Of a stretch of DNA of 20,553 nucleotides, positions 6,826 through 13,127 are shown piece by piece. The notes under the pieces are model-generated. The model was not told where the DNA came from and did no database searches. It saw only the letters and a program-made list of their open reading frames with translations. Source of the DNA: Desulfurococcales archaeon (lineage in GTDB: Archaea > Thermoproteota > Thermoprotei_A > Sulfolobales > WAQK01); assembly GCA_027016915.1 (NCBI GenBank), contig JALURJ010000315.1:1-20553 (forward strand), read 5' to 3'. Both the position numbers and the translations under genes were made by a program. Every line of letters begins with the position of its first letter. Within the stretch, counting starts at the first letter, position 1.

Positions 6826-7616
6826 GCCCTCTCCCTCGTGTAGCTGGCCTCGACGCCAAGCTTCTTAGCTGCCTTAAGTATGGACTCGGATATCCTGGCC
6901 AGCGCCTTCTCGGCTGTCTTATAGTCCGTTGCCTCCACCTCGACCCTGTATCTGGGCACACCAATCGTGTAAACCCTCACCTTGACGTCGCCGTCAACCT
7001 GCTTGTAGGCCGAGCTAAGGATGCTGCGTATCTTCTCGACACCGTCAGGGTCCATGCTTCGAAGTATGAATAGCCCCCTAACCCTGACCCTTTTGACCTC
7101 TATGTGCCTCTTCACCTGCTCCATGAGAGGCTCAACCCACTCCTCAGGCACACCGGCCTCCCTTAGAGCCTCAGGCCCTCTCATAGCGGCCTCTTCGAGG
7201 CCTGCCATGATCTCGCCGTAGTAGTCCTCAAGCTTCCAGCCAACCTGGTCATAGGCGTCGTCCAGGGTTTTACCCATGCTCTGAGCCGTAAGCTCCAGTA
7301 TCTTCTCCGCTTTCTGAGCCCTCTTCCACTCAATCATCTTCTTCTTCCGCTCGTTGTCATAGACCCTCTTCAGGGAGACGTCGACCTGGCGCTTAGCCCT
7401 GTTGACCCTTATCACCTTCACAACTATCTTGCGGCCCTCCTTAAGCACGTCCTTGATGTTCCTCACCCACCTAGAGGCTATCTCGCTCCACGGCAGATAC
7501 GCCTCCAGGTCGTTATACTCGTCGAGAGTCACGTAGGCGCCGTAGTCAAAGACTTGCCTCACCGTCGCCACCACGAAGTCGCCCACATCCGGCAGCGGTT
7601 TTCTCTTCCTAACCAT
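6822..7616 (-). CDS. eif2a: Translation initiation factor aIF2 subunit alpha
   Basis: Alpha subunit of the aIF2 heterotrimer, which carries initiator Met-tRNA to the small ribosomal subunit. An N-terminal S1/OB domain (about 6-86, GDFVVATVRQVFDYGAYV and KRQVDVSLKRV) is followed by a helical middle domain and a C-terminal alpha/beta domain (about 175-264) that binds the gamma subunit. At 264 residues it has normal length. At the position of eukaryotic Ser51 (SELSRRRIRSI) the protein reads SEIASRWVRNI, so A47 replaces the phosphorylatable Ser. The ATG at 7616 has GGAGAGGTG upstream; nop10 overlaps its stop. Confidence 0.95.
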   Translation of the reverse strand: MVRKRKPLPDVGDFVVATVRQVFDYGAYVTLDEYNDLEAYLPWSEIASRWVRNIKDVLKEGRKIVVKVIRVNRAKRQVDVSLKRVYDNERKKKMIEWKRAQKAEKILELTAQSMGKTLDDAYDQVGWKLEDYYGEIMAGLEEAAMRGPEALREAGVPEEWVEPLMEQVKRHIEVKRVRVRGLFILRSMDPDGVEKIRSILSSAYKQVDGDVKVRVYTIGVPRYRVEVEATDYKTAEKALARISESILKAAKKLGVEASYTRERA

Positions 7617-7657
7617 GGTTCAAGCACCTCTCCGCCGACAAGTAGGTGTGTTGGAGG

Positions 7658-7670
7658 CTAAATAAGATGC
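7658..7670 (-). promoter_or_regulatory. Possible box A upstream of eIF2alpha
   Basis: In the 68 bases between rps27e and eIF2alpha (the largest gap between genes in the cluster), the minus strand reads CATCTTATTTAGCC. A start site about 26 bases on, near 7638, would leave a leader of about 20 bases containing GGAGAGGTG. This would allow eIF2alpha-nop10 to be expressed separately from the ribosomal protein pair upstream. Evidence is base composition and spacing only. Confidence 0.4.
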
Positions 7671-7684
7671 GGTGTCCGGGGACT

Positions 7685-7882
7685 TCAGCCCAGTATCCTG
7701 ACAATCTCGCCCAGAATCCGGGCCTTGCCGCCCGTGGTCTCCACCAGCTGAGTGCCGCAGATGAGGCATCTCACAGGAAAGGTTGCGTGGTCGAATATCA
7801 CCTGCTCATAGCCGCACTGGGGGCACCTTACACGGACGAACCTGCTCTTAGGCTCCGGGACCAGGATCTTCCTTTTCTTCAA
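7685..7882 (-). CDS. rps27e: Small-subunit ribosomal protein S27e (eS27)
   Basis: A zinc-ribbon protein of the 30S subunit, 65 residues. Four cysteines occur as CPQC (20-23) and CLIC (39-42), and the rest, VRCPQCGYEQVIFDHA and TTGGKARILG, is characteristic of eS27. The start is a TTG at 7882, two bases after the L44e stop, so translation is very likely coupled to L44e. Length and context (L44e before, eIF2alpha after) agree with the conserved archaeal cluster. Confidence 0.96.
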   Translation of the reverse strand: MKKRKILVPEPKSRFVRVRCPQCGYEQVIFDHATFPVRCLICGTQLVETTGGKARILGEIVRILG

Positions 7883-7884
7883 GA

Positions 7885-8169
7885 CTACCTCGCCTCCACA
7901 AGCTCCACTTTCTTGAGCCTAATACCCCTCCTGTGGAGTATGTAGCCACAGTCCACGCACTTAAGCTTAAGAACTATCTTCTTGGTAACCTTCGCAAACC
8001 TCTTCTGCTCCGGCTTCCTCTGGCTACCGTAGCCCTCCTGCTTCCTCCTGTACCTCCTCTCGCCCTCGGCGAGGCTCCTCCTCTTGCCGGCCTTATAGAT
8101 CACTACGCTGTGCACCGTGTGGGTACGGCACCTGGGGCAGTACGTCCGTATCCTTTTCGGAACCTTCAC
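7885..8169 (-). CDS. rpl44e: Large-subunit ribosomal protein L44e (eL42)
   Basis: A 94-residue 50S protein located near the ribosomal E site. It has two CxxC pairs, CPRC (11-14) and CVDC (71-74), forming a zinc site around a very basic middle with RKQEGYGSQRKPEQKRFAK, a sequence typical of L44e/L36a. It starts at GTG 8169 with GAGGGGGTT close upstream. It is the first gene of the L44e-S27e-eIF2alpha-Nop10 unit and has its own likely promoter on the gins15 stop codon. Confidence 0.96.
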   Translation of the reverse strand: MKVPKRIRTYCPRCRTHTVHSVVIYKAGKRRSLAEGERRYRRKQEGYGSQRKPEQKRFAKVTKKIVLKLKCVDCGYILHRRGIRLKKVELVEAR

Positions 8170-8210
8170 CGCAACCCCCTCTGCGTTCCCTTACCAGGGT
8201 ATTGGTGAAG

Positions 8211-8220
8211 GGTTTTTAGC
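8211..8220 (-). promoter_or_regulatory. Box A for rpl44e, overlapping the gins15 stop codon
   Basis: The minus strand reads GCTAAAAACC, in which TAA (8218-8216) is the gins15 stop. Placing a start site about 27 bases downstream (near 8188) leaves a leader of about 19 bases carrying a good Shine-Dalgarno before GTG 8169. The region is otherwise GC-rich. Confidence 0.5.
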
Positions 8221-8698
8221 TGTTTCTCTGGCCGCCCGGCGCCCCGCTCCCCCTAGGCAACTCGTATACGTGGATGAATCCAGCCGCCGCTAATAGTATC
8301 GCCTCGCCCGGCCTCATCATGAGGTAGTCTCCACGCTTGAGCACGGCGTCTCCACGCTCAAAAACCCTCTCAACACGGACGAGCACCCTCCCCTCATGGT
8401 CCACGGGCACCAACCCCCTATACAGCCTCTCCAACCTGTCGCGTATGCTCTTAATAGCGAGGAGAGCCTCACGGTCCAGGCTCTCCTCGCCCGGCTCCCC
8501 GTCCTGGCCGAGCAACTTACGGATCCTCGCGTCCACGAGCAGGGCTGCAATGCTCCCGAAGCTCTTGAGATACTCGTCGGCCATCTCGCCTGAACCTATG
8601 GTGCTGGCCTCCTCCATGATCTGCTGCAGGTCTTCAGCACTAACGCTTCTAATCTCCCTTAACCACAGCTCGTTAAGTAGGACCTCGAGCAACTTCAA
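8216..8698 (-). CDS. gins15: GINS complex subunit, Gins15/Gins51 (Sld5/Psf1 type)
   Basis: Subunit of the archaeal GINS complex, which joins MCM and the Cdc45/GAN homologue in the replicative CMG-like helicase. The helical A domain comes first (about 1-105) and a small beta B domain last (EGRVLVRVERVFERGDAVL, then GDYLMMRPGEAILLAAAGFIHVYE, with only short windows named here), the A-B order of Sld5/Psf1-type rather than Gins23-type subunits. Sequence conservation is low in this family, so the call leans on domain order and on the neighbours priS and pcna. The TTG at 8698 lies 26 bases inside priS, with GAGGGGGTG upstream. Confidence 0.78.
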   Translation of the reverse strand: MKLLEVLLNELWLREIRSVSAEDLQQIMEEASTIGSGEMADEYLKSFGSIAALLVDARIRKLLGQDGEPGEESLDREALLAIKSIRDRLERLYRGLVPVDHEGRVLVRVERVFERGDAVLKRGDYLMMRPGEAILLAAAGFIHVYELPRGSGAPGGQRNS

Positions 8699-9848
8699 CC
8701 AGCTTCACCCCCTCAACGCTGACAAGGCTGGCCAGACCCTTACATGCAAGGTATATGCCCACCGGCGCTCCAACCTCCAGGATCTCCCCACGTTCAGCCT
8801 CTACGCGGTACCCACCCGTAACTATGTCTACCGCGGTTAAGGCTCTGATCCTCACCCTACCTCTAAAGGGCGACAACTCGTCGAGGCTATATGTGAACCC
8901 CTTGAGACCTGCTGGCTCCACCTCCTTAACCAGCAGACCCGCCTTCCCGTTGAGGGAGTTGGGAACCCTTACGAGCCTACTAACATCTATAGTGACCTTC
9001 TCGTCGACCTCGACGCGAAGACTGGATACAGCCTCGTAGGCCAGGTCCGCCGCCTCGTCCAAGCTCGGCACGCCGCCTCCAAGCCTGTCCTCCATGTAGC
9101 CGCCTATCCAGCCCCGCCACCCAGGATCCCGGGGTGAGGGCGGCACTGGGTGGCCGGTACCCCTCCGGCTGTCCCAGTAGCCGAGTACGCTTCTCACATC
9201 TATACCTGTGGCCCTCAGGTAGTCAACGATCTCCCTTCTGGCTTGGGAGTCTAGGGTAGCACAATCCTCCTCGCAGGTTACATGGACGTGGAACCCCCTG
9301 TGGCCTGAAAAGTACACGGATGCTTGGGGGAAGCCGAAGTCTCTGCCCAGGAACTCGATGAGGCGGCCAGCCTGGGCTGCAGCGGCCTGAATACACTCAT
9401 CGCTGATGAGTTGGACCCTTGAAACCTCGGAGCCGCACCTGGGACATTTGGGGCTTCCGCGCAGCCCTTCGGGCACGTGGCCGCATCGGGGGCAAAATAC
9501 CATCTCCCTAGCCGTGCAGCCGGGCACATGGTCGGCATCTATGTCGAAGACCAGGTCTGAGCCGAGCCACTTCTTGTCCTCCATGTTGGGGGCTTCGGGG
9601 TACTCGTATCTGGCTGAGGAATAGTAGAGGTGGAGAGGCACCCTTTCCCTGGTAATGTAGGCCAGCAACTCGCCGTAGCTTGAGAACGCCAGGTGCCTGA
9701 TGTAGGTGGAGGAGCCGAAGGGCTGCAGCGCAAACTCGCGGAGCTCCATGTCTTGGGGCAGAATAAGGGCGGGCCTGGCCTGGTAATAGAGGCGGAAAAG
9801 CCGTTCCAGGAGCGCCCTACTCGATGCGCGGCGCGATGTAGAAGGCAA
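8673..9848 (-). CDS. priS: DNA primase small (catalytic) subunit PriS
   Basis: Archaeo-eukaryotic primase catalytic subunit, which makes primers for replication together with PriL. Motif I is DLVFDIDADH with catalytic D102 and D104, motif II is SGHRGFHVHV (181-190), and a third conserved segment is VTIDVSRLVRVPNSLNGKAG (around 290-310). A zinc module has two CPRCG knuckles (119-123, 135-139). The 391 residues are usual. The only start near the family's N terminus is a TTG at 9848, which puts 32 bases of overlap inside pcna; no ATG or GTG is available before the conserved LLERLFRLYY helix. Confidence 0.95.
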   Translation of the reverse strand: MPSTSRRASSRALLERLFRLYYQARPALILPQDMELREFALQPFGSSTYIRHLAFSSYGELLAYITRERVPLHLYYSSARYEYPEAPNMEDKKWLGSDLVFDIDADHVPGCTAREMVFCPRCGHVPEGLRGSPKCPRCGSEVSRVQLISDECIQAAAAQAGRLIEFLGRDFGFPQASVYFSGHRGFHVHVTCEEDCATLDSQARREIVDYLRATGIDVRSVLGYWDSRRGTGHPVPPSPRDPGWRGWIGGYMEDRLGGGVPSLDEAADLAYEAVSSLRVEVDEKVTIDVSRLVRVPNSLNGKAGLLVKEVEPAGLKGFTYSLDELSPFRGRVRIRALTAVDIVTGGYRVEAERGEILEVGAPVGIYLACKGLASLVSVEGVKLVEVARGPT

Positions 9849-10554
9849 GCTTGGCTCCCTGCGGCAGGCTGTACTCTAGACGGCAGGGCATGTCCGTCGA
9901 AAGGCTGAGCTCCACACTGTCGGCCGCCTGGGCGGCTGAGACGATGTCGGAGAAGTAGCTGAGGCTATAGCTGGACCTCTGGGGCTCCTCCGCCTCCACC
10001 TCGAGGAGGTTGCCCGACTCCATGGAGAGCTCTATCTCGGCCTCACCCACGTCGCTGGAGGCCCTGGCCACCACCTTCTCACCGTCGATCTCGAAGGTGG
10101 CTAGATCGCCTATGGGTTCAAGGTCTTTCACCAGATCCCTAAACACTGTGCTTATCATTCTGGCCCTGGCCTTAAGCTCTATCCTGGGCTCCGGCAACTC
10201 GCTGTACTCCAGTGAGAGGAGGGGGAGCTTGAAGACCCTCTCACCCTTGCCTAGAAACCCGACGTTCAGCCCCCCCTCTCCCGCCTCCAGCACGAGCTTA
10301 TCGTCCTTGCCGGCACGCCGGAGAACCTTGGTGAGGTCCTCTATGTTCACACCCAGCGTTCTCTCCTCCTCAACGTTGTACTCTTCGAACACTTCTGAGG
10401 GGAAATGCATGTCGACCATAACGATCCTCGAGGGGTCCATGGCTCGGAGCCTGAAGCCGTCGGGGCCGGCCTTAAAGACCCCCTCCCCTATTATCTTGCT
10501 GACAGCAGTAATCACGTAGCGCCAGACCCTGGCGTCGGTGAATACTAGCCTCAT
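9817..10554 (-). CDS. pcna: DNA polymerase sliding clamp (PCNA)
   Basis: The ring-shaped processivity factor for DNA polymerase, FEN1 and ligase. Its 245 residues show the two-domain PCNA pattern: MDPSRIVMVDMHFP (39-52), LGVNIEDLTKVLRRA (67-81), the interdomain connector near 120-130, DLEPIGDLATFEIDG and a C-terminal LAFYIAPRIE typical of archaeal PCNA. Thermoproteota usually have several PCNA paralogs forming a heterotrimer; which one this is cannot be told here. The ATG at 10554 follows AGGTGGGG. Gene order pcna-priS-gins15 with overlaps gives a replication operon. Confidence 0.95.
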   Translation of the reverse strand: MRLVFTDARVWRYVITAVSKIIGEGVFKAGPDGFRLRAMDPSRIVMVDMHFPSEVFEEYNVEEERTLGVNIEDLTKVLRRAGKDDKLVLEAGEGGLNVGFLGKGERVFKLPLLSLEYSELPEPRIELKARARMISTVFRDLVKDLEPIGDLATFEIDGEKVVARASSDVGEAEIELSMESGNLLEVEAEEPQRSSYSLSYFSDIVSAAQAADSVELSLSTDMPCRLEYSLPQGAKLAFYIAPRIE

Positions 10555-10571
10555 AAACTATACCCCACCTA

Positions 10572-10802
10572 TTAGTGTGGGTGGCTACCCTCTTTAAGAG
10601 CAACGGTTTCGATGCAGCGGGCAGCGTAGTCGAGGCCGCCCTCAGCGAGCAGCTTTGCACGGGAAATGTAGGGTTTGGAGGAGACGAAGTGTGGGGTCCT
10701 AGCATCGGCCTCTATGAGGTGTTCCAGAAGCTTTTTGAGGAGACGGTAGTAGTACTCGCACACCTCCCGTGCCTGGCCCACCCCTACTCGTACTCCCTCC
10801 AT
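10572..10802 (-). CDS. Small conserved-looking helical protein of unknown function
   Basis: I do not recognise this 76-residue protein. It is predicted to be mainly helical (VCEYYYRLLKKLLEHLIEAD, then SRAKLLAEGGLDYAARCIETVAL) with a central HFVSSKPYIS segment, and has no zinc motif, signal peptide or membrane helix. The gap between tfs and pcna contains nothing else, the frame is open with codon use like its neighbours, and it stops 17 bases before pcna, so it is probably real. Start options are ATG 10802 (GGTG upstream, 19-base overlap with tfs) or GTG 10781, just past the tfs stop. Its place suggests a role linked to transcription or replication, but that is only context. Confidence 0.6.
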   Translation of the reverse strand: MEGVRVGVGQAREVCEYYYRLLKKLLEHLIEADARTPHFVSSKPYISRAKLLAEGGLDYAARCIETVALKEGSHPH

Positions 10803-11116
10803 ACATGGCCACACCTTACGCACTTGTAGAACCTTGTAGAAGGTTCATCCGCGGCCCTGGTCTGCTGCAGCCAGTAATAGGCCTCCTCGTAGCCGCACTT
10901 GGGGCAGACTATACCCTTCATCTTGGGGATGCCCTTGGGAGAATCCCCCTCCACCACGACGATCTTCTCCTTAACTGAGTGGTTTATACTGCGCGCTATC
11001 CTTATGCCGGGCCCTGCTGAGGCGTCCTCGTAGCCGCACTGGGGGCATACATATATCTGGCTTCCCTCCCTCCTGCGGGGCACCATAAGTGTGCCACACT
11101 TCGGGCAGAACTTCAC
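10784..11116 (-). CDS. tfs: Transcription elongation factor TFS (TFIIS/RpoM-like)
   Basis: A transcript-cleavage factor that rescues backtracked archaeal RNA polymerase. From the chosen start (MKFCPKCG) it has 110 residues: an N-terminal zinc ribbon (C4, C7, C24, C27), a linker, and a C-terminal ribbon (C71, C74, C99, C102) with the catalytic acid pair D90-E91 inside QTRAADEPSTRF, the TFIIS hairpin signature. The GTG at 11116 is preferred over the GTG at 11137 because it gives the family's MKFCPKCG start, has GAGGGGG upstream, and lies downstream of the start site expected from the box at 11151-11162. Confidence 0.95.
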   Translation of the reverse strand: MKFCPKCGTLMVPRRREGSQIYVCPQCGYEDASAGPGIRIARSINHSVKEKIVVVEGDSPKGIPKMKGIVCPKCGYEEAYYWLQQTRAADEPSTRFYKCVRCGHVWREYE

Positions 11117-11150
11117 GGTGTCAGCCCCCTCACCCACTCCTGGCCGGGTG

Positions 11151-11162
11151 TAATAAATATTA
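11151..11162 (-). promoter_or_regulatory. Strong box A for tfs, overlapping the upstream stop codon
   Basis: The minus strand reads TTAATATTTATT, where TAA (11162-11160) is the stop of the 126-residue protein gene. It is one of the most AT-rich runs in the window. The expected start site is near 11129, giving a leader of about 13 bases to the GTG at 11116 that includes GAGGGGG. This probably drives tfs and, through overlaps, the 76-residue protein, pcna, priS and gins15. Confidence 0.6.
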
Positions 11163-11540
11163 ATCAGAGTTAGGGTCGGCGGAGGCGTCCCCAGCCAGCT
11201 GGGAGGCCAGCTCTCCCACCCTTACCGCCGCCTGGTGGGCGAAAATTTTCAGGGAGCTGAGGGGTTCGGAGAGCCCTTTAGGGAGATCTCCGAGGGTCAG
11301 GAGAGGCAGCCCTGTACTTTCCGAGATCATGTGGGACCAGGGGCCGGTCTCGAGGACAAACCTGACCTCGTGGAACGTCGTGCTGGCTATTATGTTTTCG
11401 ACCAGGCCCTCTATGCCGGAGAGGGACACGTAGAACTCGTCAAGCGAGCCGGGAGCGCGGAAAACTAGGGCTACACACGCCTTGCCCGAGCAGTAGGGTA
11501 TGAGGATCCTTGATTCACGCTTGATATGCACTTGGCGCAA
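11160..11540 (-). CDS. Unknown 126-residue protein between rpoL and tfs
   Basis: I cannot assign a family. The sequence begins with a beta-rich, basic stretch (HIKRESRILIPYCSGKACVAL, cited in part), includes VALVFRAPGSLDEFYVSL, a hydrophobic helix GLVENIIA, and TTFHEVRFVLETG, and ends with a helical, acidic tail. Alternating beta-alpha-beta segments in the first 75 residues suggest a small alpha/beta fold; the position resembles genes for Pcc1/KEOPS-like small proteins but I see no Pcc1 sequence match. There are two Cys only, with no zinc ribbon. The TTG at 11540 coincides with the start site expected from the box at 11561-11570, so the message may be leaderless. Lying between two RNA polymerase genes hints at a transcription or RNA role. 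Confidence 0.65.
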   Translation of the reverse strand: MRQVHIKRESRILIPYCSGKACVALVFRAPGSLDEFYVSLSGIEGLVENIIASTTFHEVRFVLETGPWSHMISESTGLPLLTLGDLPKGLSEPLSSLKIFAHQAAVRVGELASQLAGDASADPNSD

Positions 11541-11560
11541 CGGGCAGCCCTATCCGAAGG

Positions 11561-11570
11561 CTTTTTACTC
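11561..11570 (-). promoter_or_regulatory. Possible box A for the 126-residue protein gene
   Basis: The minus strand reads GAGTAAAAAG, in which TAA (11567-11565) is the rpoL stop codon. Counting about 27 bases downstream from its centre lands on 11539-11540, exactly the TTG start of the next gene, as expected for a leaderless archaeal message. No Shine-Dalgarno is visible before that TTG. Confidence 0.45.
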
Positions 11571-11852
11571 CCCCTTTAATGCCTCCTCTATCCTCTCACG
11601 AAGGGTGCTGGAAAGGGATATTATTTCCTCAACCACGCTTTTCACAACCTCTAAGGGGTCTCCCTCCCTAACCCTGACCACTATTCTAGGCGAACCCACC
11701 AAGGGGTGCGGAATGTTGTATGCCGCATAGTCGACTTCGGGCCTTTTGAGGGCGAGCTTCACAATAAGGTTAGGCAGGCTGTGATCCTCCCCGGGCAGCT
11801 CGAACTCCACCAGGTTGCCCTCACGCTTAATTATCTTCACCTCCAAATGCAT
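11565..11852 (-). CDS. rpoL: DNA-directed RNA polymerase subunit L (Rpo11/Rpb11)
   Basis: A small assembly subunit that pairs with Rpo3 (RpoD) like the bacterial alpha dimer. From the ATG at 11852 the 95 residues show the Rpb11 pattern: MHLEVKIIKREGN, FELPGEDHSLPNLI, then VDYAAYNIPHPL and a long C-terminal helix. The longer open frame from 11894 would add 14 residues that run through the promoter box, so I reject it. The ATG lies about 4 bases from the start site expected from the box at 11879-11888; GTGGGGG precedes it. Confidence 0.95.
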   Translation of the reverse strand: MHLEVKIIKREGNLVEFELPGEDHSLPNLIVKLALKRPEVDYAAYNIPHPLVGSPRIVVRVREGDPLEVVKSVVEEIISLSSTLRERIEEALKGE

Positions 11853-11878
11853 CCCCCACGCAACCATTGACCCTGACC

Positions 11879-11888
11879 TTATATACTT
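11879..11888 (-). promoter_or_regulatory. Box A for rpoL
   Basis: The minus strand reads AGTATATAAG, close to the archaeal consensus, just at the DUF2067 stop codon (TAA, 11889-11887). The start site expected about 27 bases on, near 11856, is almost at the rpoL ATG (11852). It indicates that rpoL can be transcribed apart from the csl4-DUF2067 unit. Confidence 0.6.
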
Positions 11889-12513
11889 ATACACTGGATC
11901 CAGCCTCTCCCCGCCTCAGGGCCCTCAGCAGGAGCCTCAGAGCGTCCCTCCACTCCCTTGTCAAAACATAGCGGCCGGAATCCTCGTCATAAACCATTAA
12001 GCCAAGCCTCCCCGCGACCTCCAAGACATCCTCAGCGCGGGTTCCGGTAAGGGCCACAGCCACGCTTACCAGACGCCTGGCAGCCGAGCCCCTAACCACC
12101 ATGCCGAGAGACTTGGCCACCTCGCCCAACACACGCGCCAGTCCCAGGAGCTCTTCTCTCGGTGCGTCGCTTCTAATCAGGCCCTCGGCGAACTCGGCCT
12201 TGTAGCCCTTAAGCCTCAAGGCTTCCACCAACGCCTGTGCCGAGACCGTTACACCGGTCTCCTTAGCTATGTGGTTAACCGGTATCTCGACAACTCCTCT
12301 GCCACTCCTCAGCCTCTTAGCCAGGGAGGAGTAGTATCGTATCCGCTGCCAGGCGTCGCGTATCTCGGGTTCCAGCCCTCTAATGGTTACATATATGCCT
12401 GAAGGCGTAACTCTGTAGGAAATATCCCTGGCCTTAACGTTCTCGAGCAGGTAGGAGAGAATGTCTTCGCACTCCTCGCCGGAACATTTCACATAGAAGC
12501 TCCTAACTTTCAT
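11887..12513 (-). CDS. DUF2067-family protein (archaeal, function unknown)
   Basis: A 208-residue protein that I match to DUF2067, known mainly from Thermoproteota and often beside the exosome gene csl4. The N-terminal half is an alpha/beta domain: SFYVKCSGEECEDILSYLL, then DISYRVTPSGIYVTIRG, resembling an RNA-binding KH/ferredoxin-like arrangement. The second half is helical, with VPVNHIAKE-like (VEIPVNHIAKETG) and repeated Ala/Leu-rich helices, possibly winged-helix. No catalytic motif is visible. The ATG at 12513 overlaps the csl4 stop as ATGA. Context suggests an RNA metabolism role, such as an exosome accessory protein, but this is inference. Confidence 0.7.
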   Translation of the reverse strand: MKVRSFYVKCSGEECEDILSYLLENVKARDISYRVTPSGIYVTIRGLEPEIRDAWQRIRYYSSLAKRLRSGRGVVEIPVNHIAKETGVTVSAQALVEALRLKGYKAEFAEGLIRSDAPREELLGLARVLGEVAKSLGMVVRGSAARRLVSVAVALTGTRAEDVLEVAGRLGLMVYDEDSGRYVLTREWRDALRLLLRALRRGEAGSSV

Positions 12514-13127
12514 CTCTTACCTGAACCCCTTCTACCACGTCTCCTCCTCTCGACGAAAAGATAGTCGGGAGCCGTCTTCCTCCGTTCAACGCTGCCGCAC
12601 CTCGGGCATTTCAGTTGGCCTGCCAAGGTTTTCACCAGCAGGCCGCCGCAGTTCGAGCAGGCAGCCGCAACAACGCCCAGCCTGGCGTCCTTCAGGGTTA
12701 GCTGGTAGGGTGCCGAGTCCCTGAGAATCTTCACCTTCACCAGATCGCCCATCTTAACAGCCTCCTCGACAACCTTGACGTACCTTGTACTAACCTGGGA
12801 TACGTGGAGTATGCCCGTATAGGTGCCGCTGTAGTTCTCACCCTTCTCGTCGGCCACTATCTTGAGTGTGGCCAGCTCGTCGCGTATATTGACCACAACC
12901 CCCAGCACCACGTCACCGGTCCTAGGCACCCTCGGGTGGCCCGTGACTGGCTTGACCGAGACCACCCTAGCCTTGAAGTCGTAGCTGGTTATGCCCAGCT
13001 GAGCGGCCCTCACATGGCCGTCATCGGTGTAGGTGCCCGGCCCTGGCATGAACTCCTCCGGGGCGCAGAGGGGTTCGCCCGGCGTCACCAGCCTCGACAC
13101 AAACCTTTCCTTTCCCTTACCACTCAT
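12510..13127 (-). CDS. csl4: Exosome complex RNA-binding protein Csl4
   Basis: A cap subunit of the archaeal exosome that binds RNA and delivers it to the Rrp41/Rrp42 ring. The 205 residues hold an N-terminal beta domain (about 10-60, VTPGEPLCAPEEF and GTYTDDGHVRA), an S1 domain (about 68-150), and a zinc ribbon CSNC...CPRC (C157, C160, C174, C177) with a very basic tail (FVERRRRGRRGSGKR). The ATG at 13127 overlaps the preceding methylase stop as ATGA and has a perfect GGAGGTC upstream. A longer frame from 13145 would read through that ribosome site and is rejected. Confidence 0.95.
   Translation of the reverse strand: MSGKGKERFVSRLVTPGEPLCAPEEFMPGPGTYTDDGHVRAAQLGITSYDFKARVVSVKPVTGHPRVPRTGDVVLGVVVNIRDELATLKIVADEKGENYSGTYTGILHVSQVSTRYVKVVEEAVKMGDLVKVKILRDSAPYQLTLKDARLGVVAAACSNCGGLLVKTLAGQLKCPRCGSVERRKTAPDYLFVERRRRGRRGSGKR

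Noticed and set aside
8337..8840. Plus-strand frames of 150-230 codons opposite gins15/priS, Clp1, pcna and trmJ
   Set aside because: They are rich in Ser, Thr, Arg and Pro with no fold-like pattern, the usual shadow of minus-strand genes.
11853..11894. Longer RpoL beginning MYKYIRSGSM
   Set aside because: Those codons overlie the box A sequence and are absent from the family, so the ATG at 11852 is the better start.
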